A model generated the notes under the pieces. That model did no database searches and was not told the origin of the DNA. It saw only the letters and a list, made by a program, of their open reading frames with translations. A program made the translations under genes and the position numbers. 30,213 bases of DNA, taken from assembly GCA_964471235.1 (NCBI GenBank), contig CAYYGL010000038.1, positions 1-30,213 on the forward strand, given 5' to 3'. Source of the stretch: CAYYGL01 sp964471235 (GTDB taxonomy: Bacteria; Calditrichota; Calditrichia; RBG-13-44-9; J075). Below, in pieces: positions 1-6,901 of this stretch; within the stretch, counting starts at the first letter, position 1; each line of letters begins with the position of its first letter.

Positions 1-1031
1 CCCTCCACCCGATTGGTCACCTGCTGTTCTGCTGCCATCCCCCCGACCAGGTATAATTGGTCCCCGCAATTTACCAGCCCCCGGTGGTCCATGGTTCTGC
101 GAATATTGGGTGTCAGCACTTCCCAGTTTTGGGTGTGGGTGTTGTAAGCAAAGACCATGCTATCCGGTTCGGATGGCTGCCCGTTATAGCCAATGCCGTC
201 AAAATTGTAAGGATTGTCGGTACCGCCGCTAAAAATTACCCGGTTGCCAAAATACCCGGCTGCCATGCGATATTTCGCCGCCCCGGGATGACGCGGTAAT
301 TTGCTCCAGGTTATCTGGGTGGGATTGGCTGGATTGATGATGCCCCGGTAGCTTGCCTTGCTCATCACAAAGTTAAATCCGGAAACCTTCACCCCGTCGG
401 CATACATGATGGTGTCCCCGACAATCGCACCGGCATGCCCGAATACCGGGGGACCGATAATCGGCGTGGCTTGCTGCCAGCTATCGCTTACCGGGTTGTA
501 AATCTGTACGTTGGCAACATTATGGTAGGTGGACCAGCCGCTGATCAAAAAAATCAGGCTATCGCGCCATACGGCACTCACCTGGTCATCCACTTTAACG
601 GGAACCGGCGTTCCGGCGCTGTAACTATCGGTTAAGGGATCGTAAATATCCACATTGGCATGGGTCACCTCGCTGCCATTGGCATTCACGCTATAACCGC
701 CGAAAATATAAATCTTGCCATGCACCCCCTGGGCGGAGGCGGCGATCCGACCCACATTGCCGGGTACCGGGGCAATCGCAGACCACACCCCGGTGACGGT
801 GTTCAGTCGATAGGCGTTCCGGGTAATTCCCGACCAGATTTTGGTGGAATCAATGCCCATAAAACTGAACACAAAGCAGGTATCGTTTATGGTGAGGGAT
901 GCCACGGCATTGTTGGAAATCCGCATGGGCATGGATGGGGCATTTTCCCAGTGGTTAAACAACTGGGCGGGGAGATTGACCGACAGGCAAATCCAGACCA
1001 ATATCGGCAGTACGGATGGGGGTAGCTTCAT
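1..1031 (-). CDS. Exported kelch-repeat protein, 3' end outside window
   Basis: Reading the minus strand from the ATG at 1031 gives about 343 codons that stay open to the window edge, so the C-terminus is missing. The N-terminus (MKLPPSVLPILVWICLSV...) is a signal peptide with a likely cleavage after LPAQ near residue 23. The mature part has repeated kelch-type blades: GKIYIFGGYS, YDPLTDSYSAGTPVP, LIFLISGWST, YNPVSDSWQQATP, RVIFSGGTDN, YNTHTQNWEVLTP and QLYLVGGMA. Each combines a Gly-Gly turn with a later Y/W pair, which is how kelch beta-propeller blades look. A GGAG ribosome site lies 7 nt upstream of the start (1039-1042). Kelch propellers mostly mediate protein or carbohydrate contacts; some are sialate mutarotase (NanM-like) enzymes, but nothing here selects an enzymatic role. 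It is probably periplasmic, surface-bound or secreted; a C-terminal sorting domain could lie beyond the edge. Confidence 0.85.
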   Translation of the reverse strand, partial: MKLPPSVLPILVWICLSVNLPAQLFNHWENAPSMPMRISNNAVASLTINDTCFVFSFMGIDSTKIWSGITRNAYRLNTVTGVWSAIAPVPGNVGRIAASAQGVHGKIYIFGGYSVNANGSEVTHANVDIYDPLTDSYSAGTPVPVKVDDQVSAVWRDSLIFLISGWSTYHNVANVQIYNPVSDSWQQATPIIGPPVFGHAGAIVGDTIMYADGVKVSGFNFVMSKASYRGIINPANPTQITWSKLPRHPGAAKYRMAAGYFGNRVIFSGGTDNPYNFDGIGYNGQPSEPDSMVFAYNTHTQNWEVLTPNIRRTMDHRGLVNCGDQLYLVGGMAAEQQVTNRVE

Positions 1032-1128
1032 AAAAATTCTCCATAAAAATGATATGGTGAGGAAAATTGACGTCCCTCTTTCTGGTTGGAGGTTGATGAT
1101 AGGTTGTTACCAGGCTCATGCGGTTACC

Positions 1129-1512
1129 TTAAGCGTTTCCTGCCAGTTCCTCCCAGGTGCGAACTGCCCGGCGGAGATGGGGGATGGTGATTGACCCTCC
1201 CACCACCAGCCCGATGGCAAGGGTTTCTTCCAACTCGGCATCGGAAACGCCCTCCTCGTAACAGCGCACCAGGTGGTAATTGATGCAGTCATCACAGCGC
1301 AGTACCAGCGATGCCACCAATCCCAACATTTCTTTGGTTTTCACCGGCAGCGCCCCTTCCTGATATGCTTGATGATCCAGGTTAAAAAAACGACGGGTTG
1401 TTAACCCGGCGCGCTTTAGCACAATTTCATTCAACTGCTCCCGCTCTTCCCAGAACTCCTTTACTTTACCACTTAACGCCAACACTTTTTTTGCTGAATT
1501 TACCTTCGCCAT
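1129..1512 (-). CDS. Carboxymuconolactone decarboxylase/AhpD-like family protein
   Basis: A 127-residue all-helical protein of the CMD/AhpD family. The diagnostic segment is LRCDDCINYH (residues 71-80), with C73-x-x-C76 and a histidine four residues later. This is the AhpD-type redox centre used in alkylhydroperoxidase-like disulfide chemistry. The downstream stretch (LEETLAIGLVVGGSITIPHL) matches the second conserved helix pair. The length is typical of single-domain members. The ATG at 1512 has a GGAG about 9 nt upstream. Family members with an intact CxxC usually reduce peroxides or act as small thiol oxidoreductases; true carboxymuconolactone decarboxylases usually lack this Cys pair, so decarboxylase activity is unlikely. 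It is probably cytoplasmic, since no signal peptide is seen. It lies between the kelch gene and the DUF255 gene on the same strand, but with gaps of about 100-175 nt, so co-transcription is unproven. Confidence 0.85.
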   Translation of the reverse strand: MAKVNSAKKVLALSGKVKEFWEEREQLNEIVLKRAGLTTRRFFNLDHQAYQEGALPVKTKEMLGLVASLVLRCDDCINYHLVRCYEEGVSDAELEETLAIGLVVGGSITIPHLRRAVRTWEELAGNA

Positions 1513-1687
1513 ATTCCGTTTCTCCTGTGTATCATCTATGCTGTTACCGGATTATCAATTAAACATCGGAGTTGAGGAAGTGTTGGTATAAAACGGGGAT
1601 AAATGGTGAGCGGAGGATTTCCCTCACCACACACCATACCACTTCCCGCTTTCTGCACCCCATCCCCTATCCTCTTTCTCCCTGGAA

Positions 1688-3919
1688 TCAGGGTTTCACC
1701 TTCATCAAGGACAGCATTTTATTAACATCGGTGGTGGGCAATTCGCAGGCAAAGTTCCGGCAGACATAAGCCGTGGCTTTCCCGTCAATGGTGGTCAGGG
1801 ATTGGGTAAAATCGGCTAATTGAGCGATCCCCGGCTGCTGCGGCTGCTCGGACTTCACCAGCAAAACTTTATTGGGAATAAACCGATGAAAGATGGCTTG
1901 CACCATTTTCCGGGTATCCTCCCTGTCCGGGTTTCCGGCAATCACCACTTCGTAAGCCGGGCCGATGGCAAAATCCACCCCCATTAACAATACCGTATAT
2001 CCGGCAGGATATCGGTTGATGGTTTCGGAAAAAGCTTTCCCGACATTGGCTGCCTGCTCCTCAAATTCGCTTCGCCCGGTCATCCGTGCCAACCGTACCA
2101 GGTTATACACCATCACCGAGTTACCGGAGGGAATGGCGCCATCATAGACTTCTTTTTTACGCACCAACAGTGGTTCACCATCATCCGGGGTAAAGAAAAA
2201 TCCGCCGTTTTGCTTATCAATGAAATGGGTAAGCACCCGGTCGGTTAGTTCCAGGGCAGCCTGCAAATACCGGGTCTCGAAGGTTGTTTCATAAAGTTCT
2301 ATCAACCCCCAGGTCAGAAAAGCATAATCATCCAGAAACCCGGTAATGGCGACTTCTCCCTCCCGGTAGCGATGCTGCAATCGCCCCTGCTCGTCTTTCA
2401 TGGTGGTTAAGATGAAATCCGCTGCTTTTTGGGCAGCATCGGCATAGGCGGGCTCATCAAATGCCCGGGCACCTTTGCTCAGGGCAGCTATCATCAACCC
2501 GTTCCAGTCGGTTAAAATTTTGTCGTCTTTGAGAGGATGCACCCGCTTTTCCCGTACTTCGAAGAGCTTTTGACGGGCATCTTCCAGTTTTGCCTGTAAC
2601 GTTTCCAAGGGCATGCTTAATTCTTTCGCCCACTCACTCAACGGTTTTTGTAAATGGGGGATACTGGCACCGGTCTGACGCTTACTGGCTTCCTCCCGAA
2701 AGTTGCCCCCTTTCTCAATTGAATAGACGTTGCAAAACAACTCCCCGGCTTCATTTCCCAGAACATCCATAATCTCATCCCTACTCCAGACATAAAACTT
2801 TCCCTCTTCACCTTCGCTGTCGGCATCCTCTGCGGAGTAAAATCCACCCCGGGTATCGGTCATATCGCGCAGCACGTAGGTAAAAATTTCCCGGGCGGTT
2901 TGCCGGTAGCTTTCGTTCCCGGTAGCCAGAAATGCCTCGGTGTACGCCATTCCGTTAATCGCTTGATCATAGAGCATCTTCTCGAAATGGGGCAGGAGCC
3001 ACTTCTCATCAGTGGAATAGCGATGGAACCCAAAACCGATATGGTCATAAATTCCCCCCATCCGCATGTGGTCCAGTGTTTTGGTCACCATCTCCAGGGT
3101 GTGGGCGTCCCCGCTGCGGTAATATTCCCGGAGCAAAAACATTAACTGGTGAGCGGTGGGAAATTTGGGGCGTTCACCAAATCCGCCGTATTGGTCATCA
3201 AACCGACTGGCTAATAATTCCGTTGCCTGCTGAAGGGCTTCTTTGCCGATTTGCTTGCCGGGCGGTGTGGCAACGCTGTTGCCCAGATGCTTGCTAATTT
3301 TCTCCGCAGACTCCAGCAACTTCTGACGGTCGGTTTTCCACAATGTAGCCACCCGGGGAATCAAATCCAGCATCCCGATCCGATCAAAATAGGACTTTTT
3401 GGGTATGTAAGTGCCGGCAAAAAAGGGCTGTTTGTCGGGCGTCATGATAATTGTGAGCGGCCAGCCCCCACTGCCGTTCAACATCTGGCAGACGGTCATG
3501 TAAATATCGTCAATATCGGGTCGTTCCTCCCGGTCTACCTTGATGCTGATAAACGTCTGGTTCATTAACGCCGCAACGGTGGAATCCTCAAAAGACTCAT
3601 GCTCCATCACATGGCACCAATGACAGGTAGCGTAGCCAATAGAAAGAAAAATGGGTTTGTCCTGTTCCTTTGCCGCCCGAAATGCTTCTTCTCCCCAGGG
3701 ATACCAATCTACCGGATTGGTAGCATGTTGTAACAGATAGGGGCTTTTCTCATGGATTAAGCGATTATAATGCACATTTTTTTTCTCTTTCATTGCTCTA
3801 TCATCTCCTTCACCCTTGGAGCAGGTTATGGTTAACATCAACAATGTTACATAAAACAACACATTGAAATAACGATAAACGAATCTCTGTTTATGATGCT
3901 TTATGTGGGTTGAATTCAT
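1688..3919 (-). CDS. DUF255/YyaL-type thioredoxin-domain protein, probable lipoprotein
   Basis: A 743-residue member of the family of bacterial YyaL and mammalian SPATA20: an N-terminal thioredoxin-like domain followed by an (alpha/alpha)6 barrel resembling N-acylglucosamine 2-epimerase. Visible hallmarks are SPYLLQHATNPVDWYPWGEE (59-78), the CHWC motif (99-102), KVDREERPDID, GGWPLTI, FAGTYIP, and barrel motifs such as GGIYDHIGFGFHRYSTDE and DDKILTDWNGLMIAAL. The biochemical function of the family is unsettled. The N-terminus has a hydrophobic stretch (residues about 18-31) ending in TITC (C33), a weak lipobox, as in lipoprotein homologues of the FCB group. A second start, Met43, has an AAGGAG 11 nt upstream and would give a cytoplasmic form; the ATG at 3919 is preferred because its N-terminus looks like an export signal. 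Its ribosome site is poor (GAGAAAT). Confidence 0.85.
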   Translation of the reverse strand: MNSTHIKHHKQRFVYRYFNVLFYVTLLMLTITCSKGEGDDRAMKEKKNVHYNRLIHEKSPYLLQHATNPVDWYPWGEEAFRAAKEQDKPIFLSIGYATCHWCHVMEHESFEDSTVAALMNQTFISIKVDREERPDIDDIYMTVCQMLNGSGGWPLTIIMTPDKQPFFAGTYIPKKSYFDRIGMLDLIPRVATLWKTDRQKLLESAEKISKHLGNSVATPPGKQIGKEALQQATELLASRFDDQYGGFGERPKFPTAHQLMFLLREYYRSGDAHTLEMVTKTLDHMRMGGIYDHIGFGFHRYSTDEKWLLPHFEKMLYDQAINGMAYTEAFLATGNESYRQTAREIFTYVLRDMTDTRGGFYSAEDADSEGEEGKFYVWSRDEIMDVLGNEAGELFCNVYSIEKGGNFREEASKRQTGASIPHLQKPLSEWAKELSMPLETLQAKLEDARQKLFEVREKRVHPLKDDKILTDWNGLMIAALSKGARAFDEPAYADAAQKAADFILTTMKDEQGRLQHRYREGEVAITGFLDDYAFLTWGLIELYETTFETRYLQAALELTDRVLTHFIDKQNGGFFFTPDDGEPLLVRKKEVYDGAIPSGNSVMVYNLVRLARMTGRSEFEEQAANVGKAFSETINRYPAGYTVLLMGVDFAIGPAYEVVIAGNPDREDTRKMVQAIFHRFIPNKVLLVKSEQPQQPGIAQLADFTQSLTTIDGKATAYVCRNFACELPTTDVNKMLSLMKVKP

Positions 3920-4023
3920 GTCATTTCTCGTAGTTGGTTAAAAGAAAGAATAATATCACGCACATCGAATGTTTCCGATGTTTATAAAGGTCTAAAGATA
4001 TGGTTCCTGAAATTTTAGGTTGA

Positions 4024-4039
4024 TTCCGGTTATCCGGAA
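4024..4039. repeat. Palindrome TTCCGG-TTAT-CCGGAA in the divergent intergenic region
   Basis: A perfect 6-bp inverted repeat with a 4-nt loop lies between the divergent starts at 3919 (minus) and 4204 (plus). It has no T-tract, so a terminator is unlikely; a protein-binding site is possible but unproven. No convincing promoter was recognised in the rest of 3920-4203. Confidence 0.3.
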
Positions 4040-4203
4040 AGTTCATCTCCTGCCGGTAATCCATTCACAGGGATATAAGCTATATAAAAATGTATGGCTC
4101 CGCAACCGAAAGATTGTCAGGATTGCCGTTTCATAAATTGTCTCTTATGAAATATTCTCCCCGGGCGACACTTTATCAAGAACAAATGGAAATTGGAGTA
4201 GAT

Positions 4204-5418
4204 ATGGAGGTATTCGTAGCTCGTCAACCGATTTTTAATCGCGACCGAAAAGTAGTGGCTTACGAACTTTTATTCCGCAATGGATTTCAAAATTTCTTTT
4301 CCGAAATCGATGGAGATAAAGCATCCTTTTCGGTCCTATCGAACAGCTTTTTGTCGATTGGCATGGAAAAACTTACTCGCGGGAAACCGGCATTTATCAA
4401 TTTTACCCGTAAATTGCTACTGGATGAGATTGCTTCTCTATTCCCTTCCCGGTTACTGGCAATCGAGGTTCTGGAGACAGTGGCACCGGAACAGGACATC
4501 ATTGATGCGTGTTGGAAGATGAAAAAAAACGGTTATAAAATTGTCCTGGATGATTTTGTATTTAATGAAAACTTTTTACCGCTCATGGAATTTGCCGATG
4601 TGATAAAAGTTGACTTTATGCTCTCTTCCATTGCCGAATGTCGTCAGTTGATTCACCAATATGCCCGGAAGAACTTAATTTTTTTAGCAGAGAAGGTGGA
4701 GACCCGGGATGTATTTGAGCAGGCGCTTTCCATGGGGTATAGTTTGTTCCAGGGATATTTTTTCAGCAAGCCGGAAATTGTTTCCGGGCGGGAAGTTCCG
4801 GGCTATAAACACACCTATCTCCAGATGCTTCAGGAAATACATCAACCGGATGTAGATTTTGCAAAGATAGAATCTATTTTGAAGCAGGATGTTTCTCTCT
4901 CGTACAAACTGTTAAAATTCATCAATTCTGCCGCCATTGGGATTCGCAACGATATTCAATCCATTCATCAGGCATTGGTGTTATTAGGGCTACAGGAGGT
5001 TCGGAAATGGATAACCGTGATCAGTTTAAACAGGATGGGAGCAGATAAACCATTGGAGTTATTGATAGTGTCTCTCATCCGGGCACGGTTTTGTGAAGAT
5101 CTTGCTCCGGCAGCAGGAATGAACCCTTGTTCTTCGGACCTGTTCTTAACAGGGCTTTTTTCTACCATCGATGCTTTGATTGATCGTCCCATGCAGGAGA
5201 TTCTGAGCACCTTGCCCCTGACCGAACAAATTAAACAGGCATTATTGGGAGAACCCACCCCCTATCGCCACGTACTGGAGATGATCCTGGCAATGGAAAA
5301 AGGTGATTGGAACACCTGTTTCCATTTGGGTAAAAAATTCAACCTGCCTGAACTGTTGATAAACAAAACATATCTAAATGCCATCGATTGGGCGCAACAG
5401 GTATTTCAGATGAAATAA
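4204..5418 (+). CDS. EAL-HDOD (YuxH-type) signalling protein with degenerate EAL motifs
   Basis: A 404-residue protein with an EAL-like domain (about 1-200) and an HDOD domain (about 205-400), the architecture of B. subtilis YuxH. The start MEVFVARQPIFNRD is the family's usual N-terminus, and the ATG at 4204 has a GGAG 5 nt upstream (4195-4198); in-frame codons extend upstream to 4090 but lack support. The EAL signature is ELL (21-23, in AYELLFRNG). DDFG is DDFV (116-119), and the loop-region AEGVET is AEKVET. QGYFFSKP near the domain end is kept. These changes suggest that cyclic-di-GMP is not hydrolysed and that the domain serves for binding or contacts. The HDOD part has LKQDVSLSYKLLKFINS and ALVLLGLQEVRKW; HDOD domains are HD-related but lack the metal-dependent hydrolase residues. 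The protein is cytoplasmic and probably regulatory. It stands alone upstream of a signalling gene cluster. Confidence 0.85.
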   Translation: MEVFVARQPIFNRDRKVVAYELLFRNGFQNFFSEIDGDKASFSVLSNSFLSIGMEKLTRGKPAFINFTRKLLLDEIASLFPSRLLAIEVLETVAPEQDIIDACWKMKKNGYKIVLDDFVFNENFLPLMEFADVIKVDFMLSSIAECRQLIHQYARKNLIFLAEKVETRDVFEQALSMGYSLFQGYFFSKPEIVSGREVPGYKHTYLQMLQEIHQPDVDFAKIESILKQDVSLSYKLLKFINSAAIGIRNDIQSIHQALVLLGLQEVRKWITVISLNRMGADKPLELLIVSLIRARFCEDLAPAAGMNPCSSDLFLTGLFSTIDALIDRPMQEILSTLPLTEQIKQALLGEPTPYRHVLEMILAMEKGDWNTCFHLGKKFNLPELLINKTYLNAIDWAQQVFQMK

Positions 5419-5443
5419 GCTTCGTTGTTTCCCCTTCGTCTCT

Positions 5444-5495
5444 GGCTGAAATTAGCCACCTGGCGTTAATCAGCCATTCCCGGTTGATTTCAGCC
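5444..5495. promoter_or_regulatory. Array of three 14-bp palindromes, candidate enhancer for the sigma-54 promoter
   Basis: Three copies of a 14-bp near-palindrome fit the consensus GGCTGAWWTCAGCC: GGCTGAAATTAGCC (5444-5457, one mismatch), GGCGTTAATCAGCC (5462-5475, three mismatches) and GGTTGATTTCAGCC (5482-5495, one mismatch). Start-to-start spacing is 18 and 20 bp, close to two helical turns, so the copies lie on roughly one face of the DNA. The array is about 103-155 bp upstream of the -24 element at 5599, the usual distance for binding sites of sigma-54 activators. The outer copies could also pair as a hairpin (GGCTGAAAT/ATTTCAGCC), but no T-tract follows directly, so a terminator for the preceding gene is the weaker reading. 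Confidence 0.55.
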
Positions 5496-5597
5496 AACCT
5501 TTTCAACAAATCCTGCCCTGTTTTTTTCAACGAATCATTTTTATAACTCTTTGAAAAGAAAAGACCTGAGAGTTTTTGGTGGATATATACCGGCTTA

Positions 5598-5613
5598 TGG
5601 CACTCCCTTTGCT
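5598..5613 (+). promoter_or_regulatory. Sigma-54 (-24/-12) promoter
   Basis: The sequence TGGCACTCCCTTTGCT matches the RpoN consensus TGGCAC-R-N4-TTGCW at every position except the purine after the first hexamer. The invariant GG (5599-5600) and GC (5611-5612) are exactly 10 nt apart. Transcription would begin near 5624, leaving a leader of about 80 nt before the GTG start at 5703. Confidence 0.7.
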
Positions 5614-5702
5614 AAGTAGTAACACAAATGGAGAAAAATAAAATGAATTGGAAGAGTTAAATAAAATTACCCGTAACCTTAATTCTACAAGGAGGTAGAA
5701 CT

Positions 5703-6281
5703 GTGAAAAATTGGTCCACACAACGTTCTCTCACCCTCATTTTGTTTCTGTTAATCGGATGGATGCTCTCGAATTGTTCCAGAGATAGAGATCCGTTTTC
5801 CGTTTCATCTCACTCACCGGACCTCAGGCAGCAAATCAAATTAATACCGTTTGCTAAACAATCCCGTGCATTTTTAAAGTTATACCAGGATTCTACCTGG
5901 GTAACCGTACAAAACGGAGGGGAACTCAATTTGGATTATGACGGGGATAACGGACCTGAGTGTAAACTAACAATTTTACCAGGAGCGATTGATGAAGATA
6001 GAATGTTATCCATGTCGATAGATGACTCCATCTTTGCAATTACGTTCGGACCGCATGGGATTATTTTCAGTGAGCCTGCCCTTCTGGATATACATGCTAC
6101 CGGTTTAGACTTGAGCAATGTCGATCCCAACACGATTGATATTTACTATGACAATACCGATACCGGAACCTGGGAGAGAATGGAGCGAGATACTGTTATC
6201 GTAAATGTGATGGAGGGAGATGTTATCGTTAAAAATGCCCGGATTCCTCACTTCTCCCGATATGCATTATCCGGTGACTGA
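5703..6281 (+). CDS. Small lipoprotein with a ZU5-like beta domain
   Basis: A 192-residue exported protein. It starts with GTG, supported by a strong AAGGAGG at 5689-5695, 7 nt upstream. A type II signal peptide is clear: a hydrophobic run followed by the lipobox LSNC at residues about 22-25, then a charged, flexible linker. The body has motifs typical of ZU5-like beta-sandwich domains in bacterial surface proteins: KLTILPGAID, FGPHGIIFSEPALLDI, a run where an aspect such as YYDNTDTGTWERM describes the stated property, and an ending IPHFSRYALSG. No catalytic residues are recognisable. The family has no established function; lipidation predicts attachment to a membrane facing the periplasm or the surface. 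The gene stands alone, behind the sigma-54 promoter at 5598 and the palindrome array at 5444-5495, and is followed by a strong terminator at 6354, so it appears to be a monocistronic, condition-dependent unit. Confidence 0.75.
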   Translation: MKNWSTQRSLTLILFLLIGWMLSNCSRDRDPFSVSSHSPDLRQQIKLIPFAKQSRAFLKLYQDSTWVTVQNGGELNLDYDGDNGPECKLTILPGAIDEDRMLSMSIDDSIFAITFGPHGIIFSEPALLDIHATGLDLSNVDPNTIDIYYDNTDTGTWERMERDTVIVNVMEGDVIVKNARIPHFSRYALSGD

Positions 6282-6353
6282 TCGCCTCAGTTGAATCATT
6301 AAAGAACCCGGTTCAAGGTTACAATATCTTTTCATAACTACCCCTCCCCGCCT

Positions 6354-6394
6354 CCTTCTCCTTCGCTTTACCAGCGAGGGAGAAGGTTTTTTTT
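6354..6394 (+). terminator. Rho-independent terminator after the lipoprotein gene
   Basis: The arms CCTTCTCCTTCGCT (6354-6367) and AGCGAGGGAGAAGG (6373-6386) form a 14-bp stem with one mismatch around a 5-nt loop, followed at once by eight T (6387-6394). It lies about 70 nt after the lipoprotein stop codon. Confidence 0.85.
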
Positions 6395-6901
6395 CGCCTA
6401 TATGTCAAAAGTCCTCGAGCGTGCCAATTAAATGTTCCGACGTTAATCCCGTCGAGCGTTTTTGCTTATCCGGAATGATTTCACCACAGAGAAAAGAAGA
6501 ACATAACGGAGAACACAGCGAATGGATAAAAACAAAATGTTCTACGGGGTGTTGCGTGAACATCATTGGCTGAATGCAATACCCCCACCTTTTATGCTTT
6601 CATTTGAAGAAAAACATCCCATGATCCTCTGGGTGCTCTGTGGTTTATCCCGCCAATCACAACTTGATGCCGCCACAACGTGATCCCCTCGGGATGACAT
6701 TGTCATTGGCAAACGTAACGCTGTTGGAGACGGGAGCACGTTGGGATGAATTATTCAGGTTATATCTCCCGGAAAATATTACTATTAAAGCTCTTATTAA
6801 TCTTAGCGATAATGAGATATTGATGGTAACCCGAAAACTGTTTCAATTCGGTATGGGTTATCGTAAAGGAAAACACAATGTCAAGGGACTGACAAAAACT
6901 C
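6395..6901. other. Non-coding spacer with a degenerate inverted-repeat element
   Basis: No convincing gene is seen here. A GTG-started frame of 100 codons from 6640 runs into the next gene in another frame; it has no ribosome site or family resemblance and is considered chance. The stretch contains ACCACAGAG (6483-6491) and its exact complement CTCTGTGGT (6636-6644), resembling the CACAGAG-type dispersed repeats of many environmental bacteria. A weak GG-N10-GC sigma-54-like match (6707-6722, TTGGCAAACGTAACGC) precedes the ATPase gene, but its -12 half is poor. Confidence 0.5.

Noticed and set aside
5628..5660. Ten-residue frame (MEKNKMNWKS) in the leader of the lipoprotein transcript
   Set aside because: It would start about 4 nt after the predicted transcript start with no ribosome site.
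6707..6722. Second sigma-54-like promoter (TTGGCAAACGTAACGC) before the ATPase-TPR gene
   Set aside because: GG-N10-GC spacing is right, but the -12 half reads ACGC instead of TTGC; such matches arise by chance.
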